From Sphingomonas mali NBRC 15500 (GTDB taxonomy: Bacteria > Pseudomonadota > Alphaproteobacteria > Sphingomonadales > Sphingomonadaceae), in assembly GCF_001598415.1 (NCBI RefSeq), contig NZ_BCYX01000041.1, positions 1 to 33,642 on the forward strand: a stretch of DNA of 33,642 nucleotides, given 5' to 3'. Positions within the stretch are counted from its first letter, which is position 1. Every line of letters begins with the position of its first letter. Positions 14,427 through 22,667 of the stretch are shown one piece after another. Position numbers and translations under genes: made by a program. The notes beneath the pieces were generated by a model. That model was not told the origin of the DNA and did no database searches. It saw only the letters and a list, made by a program, of their open reading frames with translations.

Positions 14427-16520
14427 ATGCGTCGTCTTTGCGTTTCGCTCGCCGCTCTCGCGGCCTGTTTCGCAGTGCCGCTTCCCGCCGACGCCAGCGG
14501 CGATTTCGGGTGCTCGCCGAGTTGGCGGCTGAGCCACGCCAATCTGACCGGCTGTGACGACATGGCGATGCTCGGGCCGGGCAACGACACGCGAACCAAC
14601 CTCACGATGTTGCTGTTCGATCGCCGCGGCTCTCTGCCCAAGCCAGGCGAGGGAGCGCCGCCGCAACCACTCGGCGCTTTGTTCGACTGGCGTACCTTGT
14701 CGGGTTGGCTGGCGGTGCGCCCCGACAATAGCGACAGCGATTATTCTTCGGGCGAAGGGTCGCGCTGCCGGACCAATGGCAGCGGCGCGGCGGCGTTCGA
14801 GGCGGCGGTCAACGCGGCCAAGCTGCCGGGCGGCGAGGGTGCGGCGCTGATCGCGGCGCGTCGGGCGCTCAGCCCCGATTGCGCCAAGCCTGGCGCGAGC
14901 GTGAGCGCGGCACTCGACGGGCAAGTGAAATCGCCCGCGGGCAAAGCGTTCGCCACCTATCTCGCCGGCGCGCAGGCTTTTTACGACGGCGATTTCGATG
15001 CGGCGGGGACGCGGTTTGCCAGCCTGGGTGGGACGCGCGATGCCTGGGTGCGCGAAACCGGGCGCTACATGGCGGCGCGGGTCGAGGTGAACCGCGTCCA
15101 AGTCGACCTGTTCGACGAATATGGCATTCCCAAGGACTTCAAGACGGTCGATCAGAAGGTCGTCGCCGCGGCCGATGCCGGCTTGCGCGGCTATCTGAAG
15201 GACTATCCCAAGGGGCTCTACGCGGCGTCGGCGCGGGGATTGCTGCGGCGGGTCTATTGGTTCGGCAGCGAGCGCGATCTGCTCGCGCAGCAATATGTCG
15301 CCTTGTTCGCGCAGCCGGCGGCAGTGCGCGGGCTGAACGACGTCGATCTTGCGGAGGAGATGGACACCAAGCTGCTGCCCGAGCTGACGATCGGCGATAC
15401 GCGTGATCCGACCCTGCTCGCGGTGCTCGACCTGCGGCGGATGCGGACGGCCGACGACGAAGTCAGTGCGGGATGCTGCACCAATCCGATCACGCTCGAG
15501 GAGATCAACAGTCAGCGTGCAGCGTTCGCCGGCAATCAGCCGCTGTTCGACTATCTGGTCGCCGCGCACCAATTCTATATCGGCAGGAAACCCGCCGAGG
15601 TGCTCAAGCTGATCCCCGATGCCGCGCGCCAATCGAGCTTCACCGAGGTGCAGTTCAGCCGTCAGATGCTGCGCGGCATGGCGCTGGACGCGGTCGGCGA
15701 TCGCAATGCGCGCGGCTTCTGGCTGGAGATGCTGCCGGGCGCGAAGGTCGATGCGCAGCATTCGGCGATCGAGCTCGCGCTTGCCTGGCATGACGAGCGC
15801 ACCGGCGGGCTGGCGCGGGTGTTCGCGGCCGGCTCGCCGGTCGATGACGCGTCGTTGCGCGGTATCCTGCTGATGAACGTCGCCGATGCCGGATTGTTGC
15901 GCAAACAGGCGACCGGGGCGAAGGCGCCGCACGAGCGCCAGCTCGCGTTGTTCACTCTGCTCTACAAGGAATTGAGCCGCGGCGCGTATCGCGATTTCGG
16001 GGCCGACCTCGCGCTGGTGCCGGCAGGCGCAGCGAGCGACACCAATTTCTACGATTTGCTGGGATCGGAGGCGTTGCCGCTCGGACTGTTCCTCAAGCCG
16101 ACCCAAGCCACCGATATCGATTGCCAGACGCTCAAGCGCACCGCCGCCGACCTCGCAGCAACACCCGGCAGTCCGCATGCGAGGCTCTGCCTGGCCGACT
16201 TCTTCCGCGCCAACGGGTTCGACCAGTTCGTGCTCGACACCCAACCGCCCAAACAGGATCTCGGCGGGACGAAGACCCTGTTTGCCGGGCCGGTCTATTC
16301 GCGGCTGGAGGTCTACAAGTCGATCATCGCCGATCCCAAGGTGCCGGGCGACGACAAGACCTATGCCTTGTTCCGCGCGGTCAATTGCTATGCCCCGTCG
16401 GGCAACAATTCGTGCGGCGGCGTCGATGTCGACAAGGCCGTGCGCAAAGCCTGGTTCGCGCGGCTGAAGAGCGATTATCCCAAGTCGCGCTGGGCGACGG
16501 GCCTGCGTTATTATTGGTAG
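14427..16520 (+). CDS. Large secreted helical protein of unknown function
   Basis: A 697-residue protein with a signal peptide (residues 1-23, LAALAACFAVPLPADAS). It was not assigned to a named family with confidence. The mature part is mostly helical, with repeated pieces such as YLAGAQAFYDGDFDAAGTRF and QFYIGRKPAEVLKLI that resemble TPR-type tandem helices. It contains scattered cysteines (for example GCCTNP and CYAPSGNNSCGG) suited to disulfides in the periplasm. The DUF3142 gene starts 3 bases after its stop, so the two are almost certainly one operon and may work together in the envelope. Some outer-membrane assembly lipoproteins (YfiO/BamD) are TPR proteins, but this one lacks a lipobox and is far longer. 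Confidence 0.85.
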   Translation: MRRLCVSLAALAACFAVPLPADASGDFGCSPSWRLSHANLTGCDDMAMLGPGNDTRTNLTMLLFDRRGSLPKPGEGAPPQPLGALFDWRTLSGWLAVRPDNSDSDYSSGEGSRCRTNGSGAAAFEAAVNAAKLPGGEGAALIAARRALSPDCAKPGASVSAALDGQVKSPAGKAFATYLAGAQAFYDGDFDAAGTRFASLGGTRDAWVRETGRYMAARVEVNRVQVDLFDEYGIPKDFKTVDQKVVAAADAGLRGYLKDYPKGLYAASARGLLRRVYWFGSERDLLAQQYVALFAQPAAVRGLNDVDLAEEMDTKLLPELTIGDTRDPTLLAVLDLRRMRTADDEVSAGCCTNPITLEEINSQRAAFAGNQPLFDYLVAAHQFYIGRKPAEVLKLIPDAARQSSFTEVQFSRQMLRGMALDAVGDRNARGFWLEMLPGAKVDAQHSAIELALAWHDERTGGLARVFAAGSPVDDASLRGILLMNVADAGLLRKQATGAKAPHERQLALFTLLYKELSRGAYRDFGADLALVPAGAASDTNFYDLLGSEALPLGLFLKPTQATDIDCQTLKRTAADLAATPGSPHARLCLADFFRANGFDQFVLDTQPPKQDLGGTKTLFAGPVYSRLEVYKSIIADPKVPGDDKTYALFRAVNCYAPSGNNSCGGVDVDKAVRKAWFARLKSDYPKSRWATGLRYYW

Positions 16521-16523
16521 ACG

Positions 16524-17234
16524 GTGATCCGCGCCGTCATCGCCATCGCGGCATCGGGGGTCGCGCTGCTGCCGGTCCCGATTGCGCGCGAGCCGAGGGT
16601 CGCGCCGGTTTATGACGCGGTGTGGCTATGGGCGGGGGTGAAGGCTCAGCCGGCGCTGGCGACGGCCAAGCGATTGTATCTGCTGCAAGGGCAGGTCGAG
16701 GCGACCGATCCGGTTCGTTATGCGGCGCAGCGCGCGGCGATTCCGCGGCTGGGCAATCGCGAAGTCTGGATGGTGGTGCGGGTCGAGACGCTCGCCTGGT
16801 CGCCCGCCATCTACGACCAGCTGCTCGCGGCGCTGGAGCGCTGGCGCGCGGCGGGCAACCGCGTTGTCGGCGTGCAGATCGATTTCGACGCGCGCACGCG
16901 ACATCTGGAGGATTATGCGGCGTTCCTGCGCGGATTGCGCGCGCGGTTGCCGAGCGACTGCCGCCTCGGGATCACTGGACTGCTCGACTGGAGTGCGAAC
17001 GGCGATCCCAAGGGGCTCGATGCGCTGGCCGGCATGGTCGATGAGGCGGTGTTGCAGATCTATCAGGGACGCCACGTCATCCCTGGGTATCAGGCGTATC
17101 TGGCCAAGCTCGATCGGCTCAGGCTGCCGTTTCGGATCGGCTTGCTTCAGGGTGGCGAGTGGGCGCCACCGCCGGGGTTGGAGGCCAACCCCTGGTTCCG
17201 GGGGTATGTGACGTTCCTGCGGAATCCGGATTAA
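16524..17234 (+). CDS. DUF3142 protein, probably exported
   Basis: A 236-residue protein that starts at a GTG 3 bases after the preceding stop codon. The N-terminus (IRAVIAIAASGVALLPVPIA) is a signal peptide or anchor. The body fits DUF3142: DAVWLWAG, VVRVETLAW, the strand GVQIDFDARTRHLEDY, LGITGLLDW, and DEAVLQIYQGRH. The alternating strands and helices with acidic residues at strand ends (QIDFDA) suggest a TIM-barrel-like, glycoside-hydrolase-like fold, but no activity is established. It is coupled to the large secreted protein upstream. A palindromic repeat follows, and then a convergent gene. Confidence 0.85.
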   Translation: MIRAVIAIAASGVALLPVPIAREPRVAPVYDAVWLWAGVKAQPALATAKRLYLLQGQVEATDPVRYAAQRAAIPRLGNREVWMVVRVETLAWSPAIYDQLLAALERWRAAGNRVVGVQIDFDARTRHLEDYAAFLRGLRARLPSDCRLGITGLLDWSANGDPKGLDALAGMVDEAVLQIYQGRHVIPGYQAYLAKLDRLRLPFRIGLLQGGEWAPPPGLEANPWFRGYVTFLRNPD

Positions 17235-17251
17235 GCGCTTTGGGCTTTTTT

Positions 17252-17356
17252 AGCCCCTCCCCTTCAGGGGAGGGGTTGGGGTGGGGCAGTACCACAGACA
17301 ATGCGCTCTGCGAGACATCCCCCGCCCCTAACCCCTCCCCTGAAGGGGAGGGGCTT
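17252..17356. repeat. GC-rich palindromic dispersed repeat, copy B (complete)
   Basis: A symmetrical element of about 105 bp. Perfect 10-bp hairpins stand at both ends: CCCCTCCCCT (17254-17263) with AGGGGAGGGG (17266-17275), and the same pair at 17332-17341 and 17344-17353. The roughly 50-bp core contains GCTCTGCGAGACATCC. The reverse complement closely matches the sequence at 1-80. It fills the 125-base gap between two convergent genes, a typical place for BIME-like elements. Confidence 0.85.
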
Positions 17357-17359
17357 GTC

Positions 17360-20170
17360 TTAAGAAGCCGGACACACTCGCCCAGTCGCCGCTTTTTGCA
17401 GCAAGCTCGCCCGGTTCGCCCGCAGATCGGCGCCGCTGCGCGCCTGCGGCTCGGGACCATCGGCGAGCCCGCGCCACAACGCCGCGTTGAAGCGCGGCGT
17501 GTCGAGCCGGTCCTCGCTGGTGAAATCCTGGCCCTGCATCGCCGCCGCCCACCAGCCGGCATCGCGCGGCGGGCAGGTGTTAGCGGCAGTAGCCTTCGCG
17601 ACGAAGCGATCGGCGGGGATCGGCAGCTTGGTACCGCGCAGCACGTCGGCTGCCTTCGCGCGGAAGCTCCAGTCCTTCTGGTTCAGGTCGAACACATCCG
17701 CCATCGGCGCCGCGAGCGCGTCGTTGAGCCCGAGCGGCGGCAGGCCAAGCACCGCCTCGATCGTGCGCAGCATGCTGACCGTGGTGTAGCGGGTCGTTAC
17801 CAAAGCGTGCTGTTTGACATACGGCCCGACGACGAACGCGATGCTGCGCCGCGCGTCGACATGGTCGCCGCCATTCTGGGCGTCGTCCTCGATCACGAAC
17901 ACCAGGGTCGAGTCCTTGAACGAGCTGTTGGCGATGCGTTCGAGCACCATGCCGACCGAATAGTCATTGTCGGCCATCTCGGCCTCGACCGTGTTCACGC
18001 CGTCGACCGCTTCCTTGAAGTCGCCGAAATGATCGTGGCTGAGGCGGAGCAGGGTGAGGGCGGGCATCGTCCCGGCCTTGTCCTGCTGGTCGAACTCGCG
18101 CTGCCATTCGAGCATACGCCAATAATCCGGCAGCTTTTGGTCGAAGCCGCGGAAATAGGGATCGCTGCGGCTGGCGAGGTCGCGGTCGGCGGGCGTCCAG
18201 ATCGTGTGCTTGTCCTTGAACGGCTCGCGCAGCAGCGGGACGAACCCCGGCGACTCGCTGTCGTATACCGAGGCATCGGCGAACCCGTAATTGCGCACGG
18301 TCAGCCCGGCGCGGATCGCGGCGTTCCACAAATAGCCTTGCCCGGGCAGCTTGTCGTCATCGGCATCGGGCGCGTTGAGCAAAGCGGGGCCGGGCATCAG
18401 ATCGGGATCGTCGGGATGGCGGGGATCGGCTTTGCGGCGCTCCGCGAGGCTGAGGCTGGTCGCGACGTTGCGATCCGCTTCCTCCGATTCATAGGCCAGC
18501 CCGCGCGCTGCGTAATTCACCGGCGCGGTCTTCTCGAGCAGATCGGGGACGCGGGCGGCGGTGGTCCAGGTCCAGCCGGTGCTCGATTGCTCGCCCGAAT
18601 CGTAGAAATTGTCGAGCGTGACGAAATCGCGCGCCATGTTGTGATGGTTGGGGCTCAGCGCCTCGCCCAGGATCGCCAGGCGTGGATCGCCATTGCCGAT
18701 CTCAAGGTCGCCGAGCACCTGATCATAGGTGCGGTTTTCCTTCACGATGAAGACGACGTGCTTGATGCGCTTGGCGACCTCCGCCATCCGCGCCTCCGCG
18801 GCGCGGCGCGCTGTGGCGTTCGACAGGCCGATATTGTCGGCGACCTGCAACGTCGTCTTCGCCAGCGCTTGGCCGTCGGGCATCGCGAAGTGGAGCAGCC
18901 CGGCCTTTTCGAGCTGGAAGACATATTGGTTGGCCGCGCCGCACGCGCTCGGCTGGGCCTTCTGCACCGCGATTTTGGGGGCGCAGCCCTGGGGATTGGG
19001 GCCGGGCGGGCTCTTGCGGTTGACGACGAAGACGCGCCCACCGTCGGCGCTGGTCGCGACCGCGCTGGGATACCAGCCGGTCGGCACCACGCCGACCACC
19101 TCAGCCGTTGACGTGCTCGGCGTGACCATCGCCACCGCGTTGATCCCGCCATAGGTGACCAGCAACGTGCCCGCGGGCGTCAGCGCGAGGCCGTTGGGAT
19201 TGATCCCCTTGCCGAGCGGCCCCGCCGACAGGCTGTCGGGCAGGCCAAGTCGTGGCTCGCCGGCGAGCGTGTCGCTGGCAAGATCGACCATCGCCAGGCG
19301 ATCGGCATTGTCCTCGGTGGCGTAGAGGCGGTGCGTACGGGACGCGATCAGCATCGCGGTCGGCTCGCCGGTCGTGGCGATACGTTTCGCGACCCGGATC
19401 GCGCGGCCGGCGACATCGAGCGCGACGATCTGGCGGTCGCGCGGCGCCGAGACATAGGCGCGTTCATTGTCGCGCCACACGATCGTGAAGGGGAACTCGC
19501 CGCCGGGCTTGCCGGCGTCGGCGGGGTCGATCTTGCCCGGCCGCAGATCCTGCTCGGTGATGATCGCGCGCGTGGCCAGATCGATCAGCGTGACCGAATC
19601 GTTATAATAATTGGCGACCAGCAATCGCTTGCCGTCGGGGCTGATCGCGACACCGGCCGCTTGCGGCTTGACGTCGACGCCGTTGCCCGCCTGGTGGCCG
19701 AGCTTGATCGGGCTTCCGGCGGGCGCGAACCCCGTCTTGCCGCGGCGGAACAGATGGACGACGTCGTCCACCCCGCCACCGACCGCAAAGCCTCGTCCGT
19801 CGGGCGTCCAGGCAATGCCAGAATAGGCGTTGGGCACGACCAATGTCTGCTCGAGCCGCGCGCCGGCGCGATCGATACGATAGGCGAAGACATATTGGCC
19901 CGATTGCGCGGCGACGATTTTGCCGTCGGGTCCGTTGAACCGGTTGAAGCCGCTGGTCAGCACCAGCATCTCGCGGCGATCGGGGCTGACCGCGATCGCC
20001 GCGGCGCCGTCGGCGACGTAATCGGGATGCGGGCCGACGCGCGACACCAGCGGACGGAACACCGCCCCGGGCGCGGCGAGCGGGGAGAGCGACTGGCCGG
20101 TCGGCAATTGCTGGGCGGACGCCGCGGCTCCAACCCCGGCGAGCAGTCCGATTAGCGCGCGCACCCTCAT
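17360..20170 (-). CDS. Secreted YncE-like propeller / phosphoesterase fusion
   Basis: A 936-residue exported protein (signal peptide about 1-19, ALIGLLAGVGAAASAQ). Residues about 45-440 form a YncE-like beta-propeller with repeated blades such as AIAVSPDRREMLVL, GVAISPDGKRLLVANYYND and AVATSADGGRVFVVN. Residues about 480-850 are a phosphoesterase/alkaline-phosphatase-superfamily domain: HVVFIVKENRTYDQVLGD, FVTLDNFYDSGE and VFVIEDDAQNGGDHVD. The C-terminal domain resembles acid phosphatase/phospholipase C (PF04185), which uses a metal-bound hydroxyl nucleophile (Thr/Ser) on phosphate esters. The natural substrate is unknown. The same fusion occurs in other proteobacteria. A DUF3297 gene lies 62 bases downstream of the divergent point, on the same strand upstream. 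Confidence 0.88.
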   Translation of the reverse strand: MRVRALIGLLAGVGAAASAQQLPTGQSLSPLAAPGAVFRPLVSRVGPHPDYVADGAAAIAVSPDRREMLVLTSGFNRFNGPDGKIVAAQSGQYVFAYRIDRAGARLEQTLVVPNAYSGIAWTPDGRGFAVGGGVDDVVHLFRRGKTGFAPAGSPIKLGHQAGNGVDVKPQAAGVAISPDGKRLLVANYYNDSVTLIDLATRAIITEQDLRPGKIDPADAGKPGGEFPFTIVWRDNERAYVSAPRDRQIVALDVAGRAIRVAKRIATTGEPTAMLIASRTHRLYATEDNADRLAMVDLASDTLAGEPRLGLPDSLSAGPLGKGINPNGLALTPAGTLLVTYGGINAVAMVTPSTSTAEVVGVVPTGWYPSAVATSADGGRVFVVNRKSPPGPNPQGCAPKIAVQKAQPSACGAANQYVFQLEKAGLLHFAMPDGQALAKTTLQVADNIGLSNATARRAAEARMAEVAKRIKHVVFIVKENRTYDQVLGDLEIGNGDPRLAILGEALSPNHHNMARDFVTLDNFYDSGEQSSTGWTWTTAARVPDLLEKTAPVNYAARGLAYESEEADRNVATSLSLAERRKADPRHPDDPDLMPGPALLNAPDADDDKLPGQGYLWNAAIRAGLTVRNYGFADASVYDSESPGFVPLLREPFKDKHTIWTPADRDLASRSDPYFRGFDQKLPDYWRMLEWQREFDQQDKAGTMPALTLLRLSHDHFGDFKEAVDGVNTVEAEMADNDYSVGMVLERIANSSFKDSTLVFVIEDDAQNGGDHVDARRSIAFVVGPYVKQHALVTTRYTTVSMLRTIEAVLGLPPLGLNDALAAPMADVFDLNQKDWSFRAKAADVLRGTKLPIPADRFVAKATAANTCPPRDAGWWAAAMQGQDFTSEDRLDTPRFNAALWRGLADGPEPQARSGADLRANRASLLQKAATGRVCPAS

Positions 20171-20232
20171 TCACGTCTCCCCTTCATCCGGGGCGGATAG
20201 GACGCGGTTGCTACGCTTCGATGACGAAGGCC

Positions 20233-20505
20233 CTATTCGGCCTCGCCCGACCCCTCGTCCGAGTCCGCACTGGTATGAAAATACGCCTCGACCGGGCCCG
20301 ACAGCTTGATCGTCAGCGGGTTGCCGTGGCGATCGACCTTCTTGCCGAGCGCGACGCGGACCCAGCCTTCCGAGATCGAATATTCCTCGACGTCGGTGCG
20401 CTCGGCACCCTTGAAGCGGATGCCGACGCCGCGCTGCAACGCGTCCTGGTTGAAGAACGGGCTGCGGGGATTGCTCGACAAATGATCGGGGGGCGTATCG
20501 GTCAT
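20233..20505 (-). CDS. DUF3297 small protein
   Basis: A 90-residue protein matching DUF3297: HLSSNPRSPFFNQDALQRG, then GIRFKGAERTDVEEYSISEGWVRVA in two blocks, then KKVDRHGNPLTIKLSGPVEA. No function is known for the family; the small beta-rich fold with conserved EEY/SEGW is characteristic. The ATG at 20505 (MTDTPPDH) is preferred over an upstream ATG at 20535 because family members begin close to this point. The acidic tail (DSDEGSGEAE) is variable. It lies upstream of the phosphoesterase gene on the same strand. Confidence 0.88.
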   Translation of the reverse strand: MTDTPPDHLSSNPRSPFFNQDALQRGVGIRFKGAERTDVEEYSISEGWVRVALGKKVDRHGNPLTIKLSGPVEAYFHTSADSDEGSGEAE

Positions 20506-20533
20506 GGCGCGGGCTATTGCCGCGAGCGCGCCC

Positions 20534-20575
20534 AAAAAGCAAACGGCGCGGGAGAGCCGAAGCCTCCCGCGCCGT
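20534..20575 (-). terminator. Rho-independent terminator of the Tyr-rich protein gene
   Basis: A perfect 12-bp stem, ACGGCGCGGGAG (20543-20554) with CTCCCGCGCCGT (20564-20575) and a 9-base loop, begins 21 bases past the stop of the gene ending at 20597. On the minus strand the stem is followed by TTTGCTTTTT, a good U-tract. Confidence 0.85.
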
Positions 20576-20596
20576 CCCAGTCATGCCTGCGTCGGC

Positions 20597-20977
20597 TTAG
20601 TTGCAGACGCGGACCCGTACGCTGCGATCCCAATAGGGGTCGTAGCGGCGCTCGACCCAGCAATGGCGATAGTCGCGGTAGCGGTAGGCGTAATAGCCGT
20701 CCGGCGGATAATAGCCGCGCTCACGATAATAATAGTCATCGTAATCAGCGCGATAGCCGCGGCTGCGGTAATAATAATCGCGGTCGTAACGGTTGTTGGC
20801 CGACGAAGCGATCGCCGCGCCGAGTGCCAGACCGACGATGCCGCCCGCGATCGCGACGCCGGCGTCGTTGTCGCGATGCCAGCGGCGATAACGCTGTGCA
20901 TCGGCCGGAGCGGCGGCGGTCAGTGCGGTGGCTGCGAGCGTGGTGCCCAGCACCGCCTTGGTCAGGAACTTGTTCAT
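20597..20977 (-). CDS. Small secreted Tyr/Arg-rich protein of unknown function
   Basis: A 126-residue protein with a signal peptide (MNKFLTKAVLGTTLAATALT, cut near ADAQ). A glycine-zipper-like stretch follows (GVAIAGGIVGLALGAAIASS), then a region extremely rich in Tyr, Arg and Asp (DYYYRSRGYR, DDYYYRERGYY) and a tail with two cysteines. The ATG at 20977 is chosen because GGAG lies 7 bases upstream; alternative in-frame ATGs at 20989 and 21010 lack one. The glycine zipper suggests membrane or oligomer contact in the envelope. It has its own strong terminator and a divergent upstream gap, so it is probably a single-gene unit. Confidence 0.85.
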   Translation of the reverse strand: MNKFLTKAVLGTTLAATALTAAAPADAQRYRRWHRDNDAGVAIAGGIVGLALGAAIASSANNRYDRDYYYRSRGYRADYDDYYYRERGYYPPDGYYAYRYRDYRHCWVERRYDPYWDRSVRVRVCN

Positions 20978-21115
20978 GTGAAACTCCATCGTCAAGCACT
21001 CGGAAACCATACGCTAAACGCAGACTGTCCGAGCCTGTTGCATCCTTCTATGCGAGTCGGTCTGAATGGCCGCTGAGGCGGGCGTTCACTTGGGATTTAG
21101 GTAGGGAGATATCGG

Positions 21116-21517
21116 ATGGCGTATTGGTTCCTGCGGTCGGAGCCCGAAGTCTATGGCTGGGATCACCTGGTCCGCGACGGCGGCACCGAATGGGACGGCA
21201 TCCGCAACTATACCGCGCGCAATTTCCTGAAGGAGATGCAGGTCGGCGATCAGGCGATCCTCTATCATTCGAACACCGAAAAGGCCTGCGCGGGCATCAT
21301 GGAGATCACCCGCACCTGGAAACCCGATGGTGAGAAAGGCGATTGGGCATCGGTCGCGGTCAAGCCGGTCAAGCCTCTGAAGCACCATGTCACGCTCGCC
21401 GAAATGAAGGCCGAACCGCGCCTCGCCAAAATCGAGGTGCTACGTCAGTCGCGGCTGTCGGTGACGCCGGTGCGCGACGACGAATGGGCAGTGCTGATGG
21501 AAATGGCGCAGGGATGA
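21116..21517 (+). CDS. EVE-domain protein (Thyn1-like)
   Basis: A 133-residue single-domain protein with the EVE signature: YWFLRSEPEVYGWDHL, WDGIRNYTARNFLKEM, GDQAILYHSN and GIMEITRTWKPD. EVE domains are PUA-like folds that bind modified bases in DNA or RNA in an aromatic pocket; thymocyte nuclear protein 1 is the eukaryotic relative. Bacterial single-domain forms have no settled role. GGGAG lies about 7 bases before the ATG. The stop overlaps the ATG of the next gene (ATGA), so the P-loop protein is translationally coupled. Confidence 0.93.
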   Translation: MAYWFLRSEPEVYGWDHLVRDGGTEWDGIRNYTARNFLKEMQVGDQAILYHSNTEKACAGIMEITRTWKPDGEKGDWASVAVKPVKPLKHHVTLAEMKAEPRLAKIEVLRQSRLSVTPVRDDEWAVLMEMAQG

Positions 21518-22002
21518 GCGTCGGCGCTCTCCATCTGATCACCGGGAAGATCGCCGCAGGCAAATCGACACTCTCCGCGAAGCTGGCGGCGGAAACCGGC
21601 GGGCTGGTGTTGGCCGAGGATCAGTGGTTGGCGACGCTATATCCGGCGCAGATCACCTCGCTCGACGATTATCGACGCGAGAGCGGGCGGCTGCGGGCGG
21701 CGATCGCGCCATTGATCGTCGATCTGTTGCGGCGCGGCTTGACGATCATCCTCGATTTTCCGGCGAACACCGTTGCCAGCAGGACGTGGATGCGCGGGCT
21801 CGCCGATACGGCGGGAATCACCGCGACGCTGCATTTCCTCGATCTGCCCGACGATGTTTGCCGCGCCCGTCTCCATGCGCGAAACGCGGCGGGGACGCAC
21901 GCTTACCAGGCGAGCGATGCCGAGTTCGACCAGTTCACGGCACATTTCGTGCCGCCGCGGGCGGACGAAGGCTTTATGATCGTTACGCACACAGGGGAGT
22001 AG
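21514..22002 (+). CDS. P-loop ATPase/kinase-like protein (AAA_33)
   Basis: A 162-residue P-loop protein. Walker A is GKIAAGKST near residues 11-19 and a hydrophobic strand TIILDFPANT follows at about 75-85; arginines in DDVCRARLHARN look like the lid of small kinases. This fits AAA_33/zeta-toxin-like NTPases that phosphorylate small molecules or nucleic-acid ends; the substrate is unknown. It starts at the ATG overlapping the EVE stop. The in-frame region upstream of 21514 belongs to the EVE gene in another frame, so a longer form is rejected. Confidence 0.85.
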   Translation: MSVGALHLITGKIAAGKSTLSAKLAAETGGLVLAEDQWLATLYPAQITSLDDYRRESGRLRAAIAPLIVDLLRRGLTIILDFPANTVASRTWMRGLADTAGITATLHFLDLPDDVCRARLHARNAAGTHAYQASDAEFDQFTAHFVPPRADEGFMIVTHTGE

Positions 22003-22067
22003 CCCCCGCGAAGGGTTTCGCGCCATCGCGCGTTAAGCTGGCAAGGACCAGACTGGATGACGTGCTG

Positions 22068-22667
22068 ATGAGGTTCACCAGCGCCGCGCGGGAGGCCGCG
22101 GCGGCTGACAACGACGATGCGGTGATGGCGCGCATCGCCGGGCGCGATGCCGTGGCGTTCGGCCGCGTGGTCGACGCCCATGCCGCGATGCTCCACCGCA
22201 TCGCCTATCGCATGATCGGCGATGCGGTGGAGGCCGAGGATATCGCGCAAGAGGCGTTGCTGCGCTTGTGGGCGTCGGCCGAACGCTGGCGGCCGGGCCA
22301 GGCGGGGATCGCGGCCTGGCTGACGCGGGTTGCGGTCAACCAATGCCTCGATCGCCTCAGGCGACGGCGTTTCGCCAGCGACGAGGAGCCGCCCGAACGC
22401 GCGGATGACGCACCAGGGGCGGAGGCTCAGGTCGAAGAAGACCAATTGCGCCACGCAGCGCGGGCGGCGCTGGGCGATCTCAGCGAGCGGCATCGCGCCG
22501 CGATCGTGCTGACATATTACGAGGAGTTACCCAATTCGATGGCCGCGGACGCGCTGGAGCTGAACCTGAAAGCGTTCGAGTCGCTGTTGCTGCGCGCGCG
22601 CGGCGCGATGCGGGCCGCGCTGATGGCGCGGGGGCTTACCTCGTTGACCGGGGAGATCGCGTCATGA
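22068..22667 (+). CDS. ECF-like RNA polymerase sigma factor
   Basis: A 199-residue sigma-70-family protein. Region 2 includes MLHRIAYRMIGDAVEAEDIAQEALLRLWA (in two blocks) and AWLTRVAVNQCLDRLRRRR; region 4 is LSERHRAAIVLTYYEELPNSMAADAL then LNLKAFESLLLRARGAMR. Region 1 and region 3 are missing, as in ECF factors. The ATG at 22068 leaves about 30 residues before region 2; the true start could be slightly later. The stop overlaps the next gene's ATG (ATGA), the usual layout for a sigma factor and its membrane regulator. Target promoters cannot be told. Confidence 0.9.
   Translation: MRFTSAAREAAAADNDDAVMARIAGRDAVAFGRVVDAHAAMLHRIAYRMIGDAVEAEDIAQEALLRLWASAERWRPGQAGIAAWLTRVAVNQCLDRLRRRRFASDEEPPERADDAPGAEAQVEEDQLRHAARAALGDLSERHRAAIVLTYYEELPNSMAADALELNLKAFESLLLRARGAMRAALMARGLTSLTGEIAS

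Noticed and set aside
14421..16244. Long open frame of 607 codons on the minus strand opposite the secreted helical protein
   Set aside because: Arg/Gln/Glu-rich shadow with no signal peptide or motif; the plus-strand frame has a signal peptide, a start with a usable ribosome binding site and a coupled downstream gene.
17252..17356. CRISPR-like array
   Set aside because: Only two inverted hairpins around one core; there are no regular direct repeats or spacers and no cas genes.
22007..22022. Terminator between the P-loop gene and the sigma gene
   Set aside because: CGCGAA and TTCGCG form only a 6-bp stem with a 4-base loop and no U-tract; too weak to call.
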